DNA of 64,000 bases from Afifella aestuarii (GTDB lineage: Bacteria > Pseudomonadota > Alphaproteobacteria > Rhizobiales > Afifellaceae): positions 1,226,501 through 1,290,500 of the forward strand of contig NZ_SAUF01000001.1 of assembly GCF_004023665.1 (NCBI RefSeq), read 5' to 3'. This document shows, piece after piece, positions 44,895-53,646 of this stretch. Made by a program: the position numbers and the translations under genes. Numbering within the stretch: the first letter of the stretch is position 1; every line of letters begins with the position of its first letter. The notes below the pieces were generated by a model. It did no database searches. It was not told where the DNA came from and was given only the letters and a program-made list of their open reading frames with translations.

Positions 44895-46235
44895 ATGAAA
44901 ACCATTCGTATCGGTGCCGGTGCCGGGTATTCCGGAGACCGCATCGAGCCGGCGCTCGAGCTCGCCCAAAAAGGCAAGATCGACTACCTCGTCTTCGAGT
45001 GCCTGGCCGAGCGCACGATCGCCATCGCACAGAAGGCGAAGCTCGCCGATCCCACCAAGGGCTATGACGCCCTTCTGTCCGATCGCATGGAGGCCGTTCT
45101 CAAGGTCTGCGCCGAAAAGGGCATCAAGATCATCACCAATATGGGCGCGGCGAACCCTGAAGCCGGGGCCGAAAAGACCCGGGAAATCGCGGCTGCGCAG
45201 GGGCTCTCCCTGAAGATCGCGGCAGTTTCCGGCGACGATGTTCTGGAGACCCTGAAGTCCGGCGACATCAAGATCACCGAGACCGGGCAGCCGGCGGCGT
45301 CGATGTCGAACGTGCTCGTCTCCGGCAATGCCTATCTCGGTGCCGCGCCGATCGTGGAGGCGCTGGAGCAGGGGGCCGATGTCGTCATCACCGGCCGCGT
45401 TGCGGATCCGGCCTTGTTCCTCGCTCCGCAGATCAAGGAGTTCGGCTGGGCCTTCGACGACTGGGCGCATCTCGCCAAGGGGACGGCCGTCGGCCATCTT
45501 CTGGAATGCGGCGGCCAGGTCACCGGCGGCTATTTCGCAGAGCCGGGCCGCAAGGACGTGCAGGGTCTCGGCCATCTCGGCTTCCCGATCGCGGAAGTCA
45601 GCGAGGACGGCAGCTTCGTCATCACCAAGGTGGAGAGCGCGGGCGGTCACGTCACGACCGACACCTGCAAAGAGCAGATCCTCTACGAGGTGCATGATCC
45701 GAAGAGCTATCTGACGCCCGACGTGACGGCCGATTTCTCGCAGATCACCTTCACCCAGGAAGGCCCGGACCGGGTCCGGGTCGAGGGCGTGACGGGCCGT
45801 GAGAGGCCGGCGACGCTGAAGGTCTCCGTCGGCTATGTCAACGGGTATATCGGCGAGGGGCAGATCTCCTATGCGGGGCCGGGTGCCTTGGCCCGGGCGA
45901 AGCTCGCTCTCGAGATCGTCCAGGAGCGGCTCGACATCATCGGACTGCAGAGCAGCGAGCTGCGCTACGACCTCATCGGCGTCAACGCCATCCATCGCGA
46001 CGTCCTCGCGCCCCAGCCCGAGCCGACCGAAGTGCGCGCCCGCGTCACCGGCCGTTGCGAGAGCATGAAGGAGGCCGTGCGCATCGGCAACGAGGTGGAG
46101 ACCCTCTACACGAACGGCCCGGCCGGCGGCGGCGGTGCGACCAAATCGGCCCGCCAGGTCGTGGCGATGCTTTCCGCCCTCGTGCCACGGGCAGCCGTGA
46201 CCCCGCGGATCCAGATCATTGAGGTGCAATCATGA
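44895..46235 (+). CDS. AtuA-family protein, DUF1446 domain
   Basis: A 446-residue DUF1446/AtuA core protein. It has GAGAGYSGDRIEPALELAQK, YLVFECLAERTIAIAQ, KIITNMGAANPEAGAEKTRE, VVITGRVADPALFLAP and GHLLECGGQVTGGYFAEPG, all conserved in AtuA proteins. AtuA was named from acyclic terpene utilisation in Pseudomonas; its catalytic role is not established. In many bacteria and fungi the DUF1446 domain is fused to a roughly 100-residue C-terminal domain; here that domain is encoded separately by the next gene, overlapping by 4 bp. Neighbouring acyl-CoA genes suggest it acts on a CoA thioester or its acid. Confidence 0.87.
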   Translation: MKTIRIGAGAGYSGDRIEPALELAQKGKIDYLVFECLAERTIAIAQKAKLADPTKGYDALLSDRMEAVLKVCAEKGIKIITNMGAANPEAGAEKTREIAAAQGLSLKIAAVSGDDVLETLKSGDIKITETGQPAASMSNVLVSGNAYLGAAPIVEALEQGADVVITGRVADPALFLAPQIKEFGWAFDDWAHLAKGTAVGHLLECGGQVTGGYFAEPGRKDVQGLGHLGFPIAEVSEDGSFVITKVESAGGHVTTDTCKEQILYEVHDPKSYLTPDVTADFSQITFTQEGPDRVRVEGVTGRERPATLKVSVGYVNGYIGEGQISYAGPGALARAKLALEIVQERLDIIGLQSSELRYDLIGVNAIHRDVLAPQPEPTEVRARVTGRCESMKEAVRIGNEVETLYTNGPAGGGGATKSARQVVAMLSALVPRAAVTPRIQIIEVQS

Positions 46236-46546
46236 AACTCTTCGACATTGCCCATTCGCGTACCGGCGACAAAGGCGACATCTCCAACATCTCGGTCATT
46301 GCCTATGACGAGAAAGACTATGCGCGGCTTGCCGCCCATGTGACGGCCGAACGGGTGAAGGAGCATTTCAAGGGCATCGTCCACGGCGACGTCGTCCGCT
46401 ACGAACTGCCCAGCATCGGCGCCCTGAACTTCGTCATGTACGAAGCGCTCGGCGGCGGCGTGACCCGCTCGCTCGCTCTCGACCCGCACGGCAAATGTCT
46501 CGGCTCCGCGCTTCTGGCGCTGGAAATCCCCGACAGCGACGTCTGA
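46232..46546 (+). CDS. AtuA-related C-terminal domain protein
   Basis: A 104-residue protein equal to the C-terminal domain of full-length AtuA: FDIAHSRTGDKGDISNISVI, RVKEHFKGIVHGDVVRYELP and ALNFVMYEALGGGVTRSLAL. It overlaps the DUF1446 gene by 4 bp (ATGA) and most likely forms a complex with it. No catalytic residues are known for this domain. Confidence 0.85.
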   Translation: MKLFDIAHSRTGDKGDISNISVIAYDEKDYARLAAHVTAERVKEHFKGIVHGDVVRYELPSIGALNFVMYEALGGGVTRSLALDPHGKCLGSALLALEIPDSDV

Positions 46547-46552
46547 GCCCCT

Positions 46553-46614
46553 CTTCGGGGGAGGAACTCCCCCCTTCCGGCAGGCCTTCGGCGCAGACCG
46601 GTCCTCCCCCGAAG
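46553..46614 (+). other. Long intercistronic stem-loop before the CoA-transferase genes
   Basis: CTTCGGGGGAGGA (46553-46565) pairs perfectly with TCCTCCCCCGAAG (46602-46614) across a 36-nt loop that can fold further. It fills the 96-bp gap and may act in mRNA processing or differential stability. Confidence 0.55.
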
Positions 46615-46642
46615 AAACCCTCTCGCAGGCAAGGAAAATATC

Positions 46643-47305
46643 ATGTGCGAAGTCATCTGCGTCGACGATGCCGTTGAACGGATCGAAGACGGCGCGGTGG
46701 TGATGATCGGCGGTTTCATGGGCTCCGGCACGCCGCCGCGGCTGATCGATGCCCTGGTGCGGCAGAAGAAGTCCGATCTCACGATTATCTCAAACGATAC
46801 GGCGAAACCCGGCATCGGCATCGGCAAGCTCATCGATGCCGGCCTCGTGAGCAAGGTCATCACCAGCCATATCGGCACCAATCCGATCACCCAGAAGCTG
46901 ATGATCGCCGAGGAGCTCGACGTGGAGCTGGTGCCGCAGGGCACGCTCGCCGAGCGCATCCGGGCGGGCGGCTTCGGCCTCGGCGGGGTTCTGACCCGCA
47001 CTGGCGTTGGCACGCTGGCGGCCGAAGGCGAGACGACGCTCGAGGTCGACGGTGAGACTTATGTGCTCGCCAAGCCGTTGCGCGCCGATGTGGCGCTCAT
47101 CAATGCCAAGCTCACCGATTATCTCGGCAATCTCACCTATTCGCTGACGGCGAGGAACTTCAATCCGCTGATGGCGATGGCGGCCGACAAGGTGTTCGCC
47201 GAAGCCGAAGCGATCGTCCCGGTCGGAACGCTGGCACCCGATGTGATCGCCACGCCGCATGTCCTGGTCGACTATCTGGTCTCGAAGGAAGCCTGCCATG
47301 GATAA
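46643..47305 (+). CDS. Acetate/3-oxoacid CoA-transferase subunit A (AtoD type)
   Basis: A 220-residue family I CoA-transferase alpha subunit: MIGGFMGSGTPPRLIDAL, SHIGTNPITQKLMIAEELDV, VELVPQGTLAERIRAGGFGL, GGVLTRTGVGT and the late RNFNPLMAMAADKVFAEAEA. It resembles AtoD-type short-chain transferases more than succinyl-CoA:3-oxoadipate enzymes, though specificity is not certain. It pairs with the beta subunit whose start overlaps its stop by 8 bp. Confidence 0.88.
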   Translation: MCEVICVDDAVERIEDGAVVMIGGFMGSGTPPRLIDALVRQKKSDLTIISNDTAKPGIGIGKLIDAGLVSKVITSHIGTNPITQKLMIAEELDVELVPQGTLAERIRAGGFGLGGVLTRTGVGTLAAEGETTLEVDGETYVLAKPLRADVALINAKLTDYLGNLTYSLTARNFNPLMAMAADKVFAEAEAIVPVGTLAPDVIATPHVLVDYLVSKEACHG

Positions 47306-47954
47306 CAAGGTTCTGATCGCCAAGCGGATCGCGCAGGAGCTGAAATCCGGCGATCTCGTCAATCTCGGCATCGGCATGCCGACGCTCGTCGCCTCCTATC
47401 TGCCGAAGGATCTGGAGGTCTTCTTTCAGTCCGAGAACGGCATCATCGGCATGAGCATGCTGCCGCATCCGGGCCTGGAAGATCTCGATCTGACGGATGC
47501 CGGCGGCAATCCGATCGGTGCCGTGCCGGGAGCGGCGGGCTTCGATTCCGGCTTCTCCTTCGGCCTCATCCGCGGCGGGCATCTCGACGTGACGGTGCTC
47601 GGCGGCCTGCAGGTCGACGAGCGCGGCTATCTCGCCAACTGGATGGTGCCCGGAAAGATGGTGCCGGGCATGGGCGGGGCGATGGACCTCGTCGCCGGGG
47701 CGAAGAAGGTGATCGTCGCCATGACGCACACCGCCAAGGGCGCGCCGAAGATCGTCAAGGAATGCAGCCTGCCGCTGACGGCGGAGCGCCGCGTCGATCT
47801 GATCGTGACGGAAATGGCGGTCATCACCCCGACCGCGGACGGCCTCGTCCTCAGCGAGGTCGCACCCGGAACGAGCGTCGAGGACGTCCTGGCGGCAACC
47901 GAAGCGAGCCTCATCGTTCCCGACGCCGTGGGCGAGATGAAGGTGGCCGCCTGA
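47298..47954 (+). CDS. Acetate/3-oxoacid CoA-transferase subunit B (AtoA type)
   Basis: A 218-residue beta subunit carrying the catalytic Glu in [11 protein letters not shown] (the S-E-N-G motif that forms the acyl-glutamyl anhydride). Also [20 protein letters not shown] and [19 protein letters not shown]. With the alpha subunit it would exchange CoA between acetyl-CoA or another donor and the acid to be activated. Start ATG 47298 lies inside the end of the alpha gene. Confidence 0.9.
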   Translation: MDNKVLIAKRIAQELKSGDLVNLGIGMPTLVASYLPKDLEVFFQSENGIIGMSMLPHPGLEDLDLTDAGGNPIGAVPGAAGFDSGFSFGLIRGGHLDVTVLGGLQVDERGYLANWMVPGKMVPGMGGAMDLVAGAKKVIVAMTHTAKGAPKIVKECSLPLTAERRVDLIVTEMAVITPTADGLVLSEVAPGTSVEDVLAATEASLIVPDAVGEMKVAA

Positions 47955-47972
47955 GCGACCGCCGACAAAAAT

Positions 47973-48035
47973 CCTCTCCCGGCACCATGGCCGCCCGGCA
48001 GAAAGCGCGGGCGCCTTCAACGGGGCGGGGAGGGG
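47973..48035 (+). other. Intercistronic inverted repeat before the thiolase gene
   Basis: CCTCTCCC (47973-47980) can pair with GGGAGGGG (48028-48035, one G-U) around a GC-rich loop in the 115-bp gap between the CoA-transferase and thiolase genes. It is weaker than the repeats at 46553 and 49335. Confidence 0.35.
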
Positions 48036-48069
48036 GTCGCAGCAACCTCTTCTCATGGGACATCCCATC

Positions 48070-49245
48070 ATGACTGACATCGTAATCACCGCAGCCGCAC
48101 GCACCGCCATCGGATCGTTCGCAGGCGGGCTTTCCACGGTTCCGGCAGCAGAGCTCGGCGCCGTCGTCATCCGCGCGCTTCTGAGCCGCGCGGGGCTCGC
48201 CCCGCAGGAGGTCGACGACGTGATCCTCGGCCATGTGCTGACGGCGGGGCTCGGGCAGAACCCGGCGCGGCAGGCGGCGATCCAGGCCGGGCTGCCGGTG
48301 ACCACGACGGCGTTGACCGTCAACCAGGTCTGCGGCTCGGGGCTGCGCGCCGTGGCGCTCGGCCTGCAATCTCTCACCTGCGGCGACGCCAATGTCATCA
48401 TTGCCGGCGGGCAGGAGAATATGAGCCTTGCCCCGCATGCCACCTATCTGCGCAAGGGCGTGAAGATGGGGCCGGCCGAGATGGTCGATACGATGATCAA
48501 GGACGGCCTGTGGGACGCCTTCAACGATTATCACATGGGCATGACGGCGGAGAACGTCGCCGACGGCTACGGCATCACCCGCGAAATGCAGGACGCTTTT
48601 GCCGCCGCCTCGCAGCGCAAGGCCGCAGCAGCCCGCGAGGAGGGTCGTTTCGCCGCCGAGATCGTTCCCGTGAGCGTGCATTCGCGCAAGGGCGAGACGA
48701 TTGTCGATGCGGATGAATTCATTCGTACCGACACGACGCCGGAAGGTCTTGCGAAGCTCAGACCCGCCTTCAGCAAATCGGGCAGCGTCACGGCCGGCAA
48801 TGCGTCGGGCATCAACGACGGCGCGGCCGGCGTGGTGTTGATGTCGTCGGAGACGGCCGAAAAGCGCGGCGCGACCCCGATGGCCCGCATCGTCTCCTGG
48901 GCGACCGCCGGCGTCGATCCGAAGATCATGGGCACCGGCCCGATCGCGGCCTCGCGCAAGGCGCTCGACAAGGCCGGATGGTCGGCCACGGATCTCGACC
49001 TTATCGAGGCGAACGAGGCCTTTGCCGCCCAGGCGATCGCCGTCAACACCGAGCTCGACTTCGACACCGACAAGGTCAACGTCAATGGCGGGGCGATCGC
49101 GCTCGGCCATCCGATCGGTGCCTCCGGTGCGCGCATCCTGGTGACGCTTCTCAACGAAATGCAGCGCCGCGACGCCAAGAAGGGCCTCGCCACGTTGTGC
49201 ATCGGCGGCGGCATGGGCATGGCGCTCTGCGTCGCTCGCGATTGA
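48070..49245 (+). CDS. Acetyl-CoA C-acetyltransferase (thiolase)
   Basis: A 391-residue degradative/biosynthetic thiolase. The nucleophilic Cys is in [14 protein letters not shown] (about residue 88). Further motifs are [20 protein letters not shown] with the catalytic His, and the second Cys in [10 protein letters not shown]. It cleaves 3-ketoacyl-CoA (typically acetoacetyl-CoA) to acetyl-CoA or runs in reverse. After the CoA-transferase it can yield acetyl-CoA for the downstream phosphotransacylase and kinase. ATG 48070 begins the usual [15 protein letters not shown]. Confidence 0.92.
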   Translation: MTDIVITAAARTAIGSFAGGLSTVPAAELGAVVIRALLSRAGLAPQEVDDVILGHVLTAGLGQNPARQAAIQAGLPVTTTALTVNQVCGSGLRAVALGLQSLTCGDANVIIAGGQENMSLAPHATYLRKGVKMGPAEMVDTMIKDGLWDAFNDYHMGMTAENVADGYGITREMQDAFAAASQRKAAAAREEGRFAAEIVPVSVHSRKGETIVDADEFIRTDTTPEGLAKLRPAFSKSGSVTAGNASGINDGAAGVVLMSSETAEKRGATPMARIVSWATAGVDPKIMGTGPIAASRKALDKAGWSATDLDLIEANEAFAAQAIAVNTELDFDTDKVNVNGGAIALGHPIGASGARILVTLLNEMQRRDAKKGLATLCIGGGMGMALCVARD

Positions 49246-49334
49246 GGCGCTGAACCACCCGTCATCCTCCTCCCTCGCTCCCCCCGACCTCCGGCCCGAC
49301 AGCTCCCTCCCATTCCAGATCGGTCCGGCGGTCG

Positions 49335-49370
49335 CGCCTCCCGCCCGTCCACACTTCCGGGCGGGAGGCG
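49335..49370 (+). other. Intercistronic stem-loop between thiolase and phosphotransacylase genes
   Basis: A perfect 13-bp stem: CGCCTCCCGCCCG (49335-49347) pairs with CGGGCGGGAGGCG (49358-49370) over a 10-nt loop. No U-run follows. It sits in a C-rich 195-bp gap and could partly separate the two halves of the operon. Confidence 0.6.
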
Positions 49371-49440
49371 GCAGGGAGCCCGCTTCCTCCGCCCGTTCGT
49401 CCCCCCGTTCATGCCCCCCGCTTATCCTAGGACTTTTCCC

Positions 49441-50382
49441 ATGACTGCCTTTTCTCAGATCCCCGAAACGCGTTCGCAGCTCGCCCGCCTCAAAGAGCTG
49501 TGCACGCATCTGCCGCCGCTGCCGACCTCCGTCATCTATCCGTGCGATGAGACCTCTCTGCGCAGTGCGGCCGACGGTGCGCGCGAGGCGCTGATCGATC
49601 CCGTGCTCGTCGGTCCGAGCGCGATGATCGAGAAGCTCGCGCTCGCCCACGAGATCGACATTTCGGGCCTGCGCATCGTCGAGGCGCCGAATGCGGCCGC
49701 CGCTGCGGCGCGCGGCATCGATCTCGCCCGGGAAGGAGAGACCGGCGCGGTGATGAAGGGGGCGCTGCATTCCGACGAATTGATGGGCGCCGTCGTCAAG
49801 CGCGACCGCGGCCTGCGCACGTCGAAGCGCATCAGCCACGTCTTCATGATGCGCGTTCCGACCTATCCGAAATCGCTGATGATCACCGACGGCGTCGTCA
49901 ACATCGCGCCGACGCTCGAAGACAAGGCGCATATTGCGCAAAACGCCATCGACCTGGCGCGGGCGCTGGGCGTGGAGGCGCCGCGGGTCGCGGTTCTTTC
50001 CGCGGTCGAAACGGTCAATCCGAAGATCCCGTCGACCGTCGATGCGGCGGCGCTCTGCAAGATGGCCGATCGCGGCCAGATCCGCGGCGGCATCATCGAC
50101 GGGCCGCTCGCCTTCGACAATGCGATCTCGGCCGAAGCGGCGCAAACCAAGGGCATCGTCTCGGAAGTCGCGGGCCGTCCCGATATCCTGCTCGTGCCGG
50201 ATCTCGCGGCCGGCAACATGCTCGTCAAGGAACTCACCTTCCTCGGGCGTGCCGAGGTCGCAGGCATCGTTCTCGGCACCGCCGTTCCGGTGATGCTGAC
50301 GAGCCGCGCCGACAGCCTCGATTCCCGCCTGTCCTCCTGTGCGCTCGCCTCTCTCGTCGCCAACCATGCCGCGGTCGCGTGA
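49441..50382 (+). CDS. Phosphate acyltransferase (phosphotransacetylase/phosphotransbutyrylase family)
   Basis: A 313-residue PTA_PTB enzyme that converts acyl-CoA plus phosphate to acyl phosphate. Landmarks are MKGALHSDELMGAVVKRDRG, SHVFMMRVPTYPKSLMITDG, IPSTVDAAALCKMADRGQI and VPDLAAGNMLVKELTFLGRA. It matches the C-terminal phosphotransacylase part of proteins annotated as bifunctional enoyl-CoA hydratase/phosphate acetyltransferase, without the hydratase domain. ATG 49441 (MTAFSQIPETRS) is used. It is 13 bp upstream of the acetate kinase gene. Confidence 0.87.
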   Translation: MTAFSQIPETRSQLARLKELCTHLPPLPTSVIYPCDETSLRSAADGAREALIDPVLVGPSAMIEKLALAHEIDISGLRIVEAPNAAAAAARGIDLAREGETGAVMKGALHSDELMGAVVKRDRGLRTSKRISHVFMMRVPTYPKSLMITDGVVNIAPTLEDKAHIAQNAIDLARALGVEAPRVAVLSAVETVNPKIPSTVDAAALCKMADRGQIRGGIIDGPLAFDNAISAEAAQTKGIVSEVAGRPDILLVPDLAAGNMLVKELTFLGRAEVAGIVLGTAVPVMLTSRADSLDSRLSSCALASLVANHAAVA

Positions 50383-50395
50383 AATGGAGTCTGCC

Positions 50396-51610
50396 ATGCC
50401 CTCAGAAATGTCGCGCGAAGGCGCCCTCTTGGTTCTCAACAGCGGCTCCTCCAGCATCAAGTTCACCGTCTTTCAGGTCGCCGATGCCGGGAAAGACATT
50501 TCCCCTCTGTTCTCCGGCCAGGTGACCGGCATCGGCACGGCGGCGGAATTCTCCGTCAAGGATGTCGATGGCGCCTCGCTTGCCCGCGAATCCTGGGCGG
50601 AGCGCGATACGGGCGGTGTTGCGCCGCTGTTGCGCGATCTCATCGCCTGGATCCGTGCCCGCCTGCCGGATCTGCCGCTTCTCGCCGCCGGGCACCGCGT
50701 GGTGCATGGCGGTGCCGGCTTCCATCATCCCGTGCGGGTGACGAACCACGTTCTCGACGAGCTGGAAACTCTGGTTCCGCTCGCCCCTCTGCACCAGCCG
50801 CAGAACGTTTCGGCGATCCGGGTGTTGGCCGAGAGTTTCGATGGCCTGCCGCAGATCGCCTGCTTCGACACGGCCTTCCACCATTCGCAGCCGTTTATGG
50901 CGAAGACCTATGGTCTGCCGCGGCGATTGAGCGAGAAGGGCGTGCAGCGCTACGGCTTTCATGGCCTCTCTTATGAATATATCGCCGGCAAGCTCCGCGA
51001 GACGCTGCCGGAGGTGGCCGAGGGCCGGGTGGTCGTCGCCCATCTCGGCAACGGGTCGAGCCTCTGCGGCCTCAAAGACGGGCGCAGCATCGACACGACG
51101 ATGGGTTTTTCGGCGCTCGAAGGCGTGCCGATGGGGACGCGTTCCGGCAGCCTCGATCCCGGCATTCTGATCTATCTGATGCGCGAGATGGGGATGGACG
51201 CCGATGCGCTGGAACATCTCCTTTATCAGGAATCGGGACTTCTCGGCGTTTCGGGCATTTCCAATGACATGCGCGTGCTTCTGGAAAGCGACCGGCCGGA
51301 GGCGAAAGAGGCGGTCGATCTCTTCTGCTACCGCGTGGCGAAGGAGATCGGGGCGCTCTGCTGTGCGCTGGGCGGGCTCGACGCGCTCGTCTTCACCGCC
51401 GGCATCGGCGAGCATTCGGCTCCGGTCAGGGCGCGGATCTGCGAGTACCTCGCCTTCCTCGGGATCTCGATCGACGCGGCGGCGAACGAAAGCGGTGAGA
51501 CGCTCATCTCCGCACCCGCGACGCTTCCCGTCGCGATCATCCCGACCAACGAGGAATTCATGATCGCCCGCCATGCCGTCGATCTCATGAATTTCCGCAA
51601 CGCCGCGTAA
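50396..51610 (+). CDS. ackA: Acetate kinase (acetate/propionate family kinase)
   Basis: A 404-residue ASKHA-fold kinase that makes ATP and a carboxylate from acyl phosphate. N-terminal LVLNSGSSSIKFTVF, then GHRVVHGG, FDTAFHHSQP (catalytic Asp), RYGFHGLSYEYIAGKLRE, VVAHLGNGSSLCGLKDGRS, and the C-terminal VFTAGIGEHSAPVR. GGAG lies 6 bp before ATG 50396. With the phosphotransacylase it gives substrate-level phosphorylation at the end of the operon. Acetate versus propionate or butyrate cannot be decided. Confidence 0.9.
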   Translation: MPSEMSREGALLVLNSGSSSIKFTVFQVADAGKDISPLFSGQVTGIGTAAEFSVKDVDGASLARESWAERDTGGVAPLLRDLIAWIRARLPDLPLLAAGHRVVHGGAGFHHPVRVTNHVLDELETLVPLAPLHQPQNVSAIRVLAESFDGLPQIACFDTAFHHSQPFMAKTYGLPRRLSEKGVQRYGFHGLSYEYIAGKLRETLPEVAEGRVVVAHLGNGSSLCGLKDGRSIDTTMGFSALEGVPMGTRSGSLDPGILIYLMREMGMDADALEHLLYQESGLLGVSGISNDMRVLLESDRPEAKEAVDLFCYRVAKEIGALCCALGGLDALVFTAGIGEHSAPVRARICEYLAFLGISIDAAANESGETLISAPATLPVAIIPTNEEFMIARHAVDLMNFRNAA

Positions 51611-51843
51611 CGGGATCATGTCTGCTATTTGAGATGCGGTAAGGCGCGTGCGCCTTGCCATGATGCGTGGCGGGCTCTGTCCCTGAGCTCTCCGGCCCGA
51701 CGCGCCGGGCGCCAGCAGCGCCGTTTCGCGCAGACGGCGCCATTTCCTCTGCCGTTTCGCTGGCTTATCCTGGGGACAGTCGCCCCTCGCGCAGGGGCGT
51801 GGATCGAAACAGGCGGAGCGCTGCGCGTTTGAGGCGGGGACGA

Positions 51844-52761
51844 TCAGCCGCCTGCGCTCGGCGTATGGCCGAAGGTTCGTTTGAAGGCATGTGAGAAGGC
51901 GCTTTGTGAGCTGTAACCCACCGCGGCCGCAACGGCTGCGACGCTCTCGCCGGCGCTGAGCTGGTGCTGTGCCAGAACCATGCGCCAGCGGGTGAGGTAA
52001 TCGAGCGGCGGGCGGCCGACACGATCGGCAAAACGCTGCGCAAAGGCTGAACGCGACATGCCGACCTCCGACGCCAAGATCGGCACCGTCCAACGGCGCG
52101 CGACATCGCCGTGCAGCGCCGTGAGCGCCTTGCCGATGCGCGGATCCGCCAATGCGGTGATCCAGCCGACTTTGTTTGCAGGACGGGTGGCGACGAAGGC
52201 GCGGACCGCCTCGATGACGAGAATTTCCGCCAGCCGCTCGGCGACGAGCGCGCCGCCGAGCTCCTTGCTGTCGACCTCATGTCGCAAGGATTTCAGCGTC
52301 GTTGCGACAGACGCGGCGGCGGGTGAGGTCCGGTCGACGCGCAGAAACGCCGGCAGCGCGTCGAGGACGAACGCGGCGCTGCCACCGGAAAAGCCGCTGC
52401 CGCCTCCCATCATGACCGTCTCGTCGCCCGCCCCGAGACGCACCACGTCCTGTCCCGGGCCGGCATAGAGCGGCATGCCTTCGATCGGGTCGACCGCCGG
52501 ATCGCTGGCGACGACATAGCGCGTGTTGGCGATCAGGACGACATCGCCTTCCTCCAGCATCTCCGGTGGCCGGCCCGGAAGGAGGAGAAAGCATCGGCCG
52601 CGGGTCACCGCCACGAATTTCAGCCGGGCGCGCCCGTCGAAGGCAAGGGCCCAGTCTCCAGCGGCTTCTAGGCCCGTTCCCCGAACGCTCCGAGCGCCAA
52701 GCGCGGCCAGAACCTGCGAGAAGGGATCCATGGATATTTCGGCGTATCGCGACGAAGACAT
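51844..52761 (-). CDS. AraC-family transcriptional regulator (cupin_6 N-terminal domain)
   Basis: A 305-residue regulator. The N-terminal half is an AraC-type cupin domain (WALAFDGRARLKFVAVTRGR, FLLLPGRPPEMLEEGDVVLI). Two C-terminal HTHs follow (VPILASEVGMSRSAFAQRFA; VAAVAAAVGYSSQSAFSHAF), ending in the conserved FKRTFGHTPS. It is divergent from an SDR gene 74 bp away, the standard arrangement for an AraC regulator and its oxidoreductase target. Start may be ATG 52761 (used) or 52731. Confidence 0.87.
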   Translation of the reverse strand: MSSSRYAEISMDPFSQVLAALGARSVRGTGLEAAGDWALAFDGRARLKFVAVTRGRCFLLLPGRPPEMLEEGDVVLIANTRYVVASDPAVDPIEGMPLYAGPGQDVVRLGAGDETVMMGGGSGFSGGSAAFVLDALPAFLRVDRTSPAAASVATTLKSLRHEVDSKELGGALVAERLAEILVIEAVRAFVATRPANKVGWITALADPRIGKALTALHGDVARRWTVPILASEVGMSRSAFAQRFADRVGRPPLDYLTRWRMVLAQHQLSAGESVAAVAAAVGYSSQSAFSHAFKRTFGHTPSAGG

Positions 52762-52835
52762 GGCTTATCGAGCATAGATCATCCGGGAATGGCCGCATAG
52801 GCTCGTGCTTCCAATTGGGAGACGGAGCCTTCACC

Positions 52836-53570
52836 GTGACCATCGCCAACAAAGTCGTCGTCCTGACGGGAGCCGGCCGCGGGATCGGCCGGGCGACCGC
52901 CCTTCATCTTGCCGCGCACGGAGCGCATCTGGTGCTCGGCGCACGAAGCGAGGCGGAGATCGCCGCCGTGACGCAAGAGATCGAGCGAGCGGGCGGCAAG
53001 GCCGTCTATCGTGCGACCGACGTCACCCGACGCGCGGACCTCGACGCGCTGGTTGAACTCGCCTGCGAGCGTTTCGGCCGGCTCGACGTCATCGTCAACA
53101 ATGCGGGCATCGGCCCGATTTCGCGCTTCGCCTCTCTGTATGTCGATGATTGGGACGCCATGATCGACGTGAATTTGCGGGGCGCGCTTTACGGCATCGC
53201 CGCGGCACTTCCCGTTTTCGGCCGTCAGGGAAGCGGGCATATCATCAACGTCGTTTCGACGGCGGGCCTCAAAATCGTGCCGACAATGGGCGTCTACGCG
53301 GCGACCAAGAACGCGCTGCGCACCGCCACCGAAGCGCTGCGGCAAGAATCGCCCAATCTGCGTACGACGGAAGTCTCTCCGGGTTTCATCGACACGTCGT
53401 TTGCAGAGCGTGCGATCAGCGATCCCGACATCAAGGCCGCGATCCAAAAGCGCAAGGACGAGCTGGCGATTTCACCCGATGCGATCGCACGGGCGATCGC
53501 CTTCACCATCGACCAGCCTGAGGATGTCGAGATCGGCAGCATTGTCGTGCGTCCGACCGCTCAGGATTGA
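52836..53570 (+). CDS. SDR family oxidoreductase
   Basis: A 244-residue SDR with GTG start at 52836 (GGAG 8 bp upstream; protein begins MTIANKVVVLTGAGRGIG). Cofactor loop TGAGRGIGRATAL; LGARSE after beta-2 has Arg-Ser, pointing to NADP(H). NNAGIGPISR, catalytic Ser in NVVSTAGLKIVP, and YAATKNALRTATEALRQE with Tyr-Lys. Close to YdfG-like broad-range reductases. Divergent from the AraC gene, which likely controls it. Substrate unknown. Confidence 0.85.
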   Translation: MTIANKVVVLTGAGRGIGRATALHLAAHGAHLVLGARSEAEIAAVTQEIERAGGKAVYRATDVTRRADLDALVELACERFGRLDVIVNNAGIGPISRFASLYVDDWDAMIDVNLRGALYGIAAALPVFGRQGSGHIINVVSTAGLKIVPTMGVYAATKNALRTATEALRQESPNLRTTEVSPGFIDTSFAERAISDPDIKAAIQKRKDELAISPDAIARAIAFTIDQPEDVEIGSIVVRPTAQD

Positions 53571-53646
53571 TGAGGCGGGCTCCTCACCCCCGCCGAAGAG
53601 CCTCGCCGCGATGCGGAACGCTCCGATGAGAGATCTGCGGCCCGTC

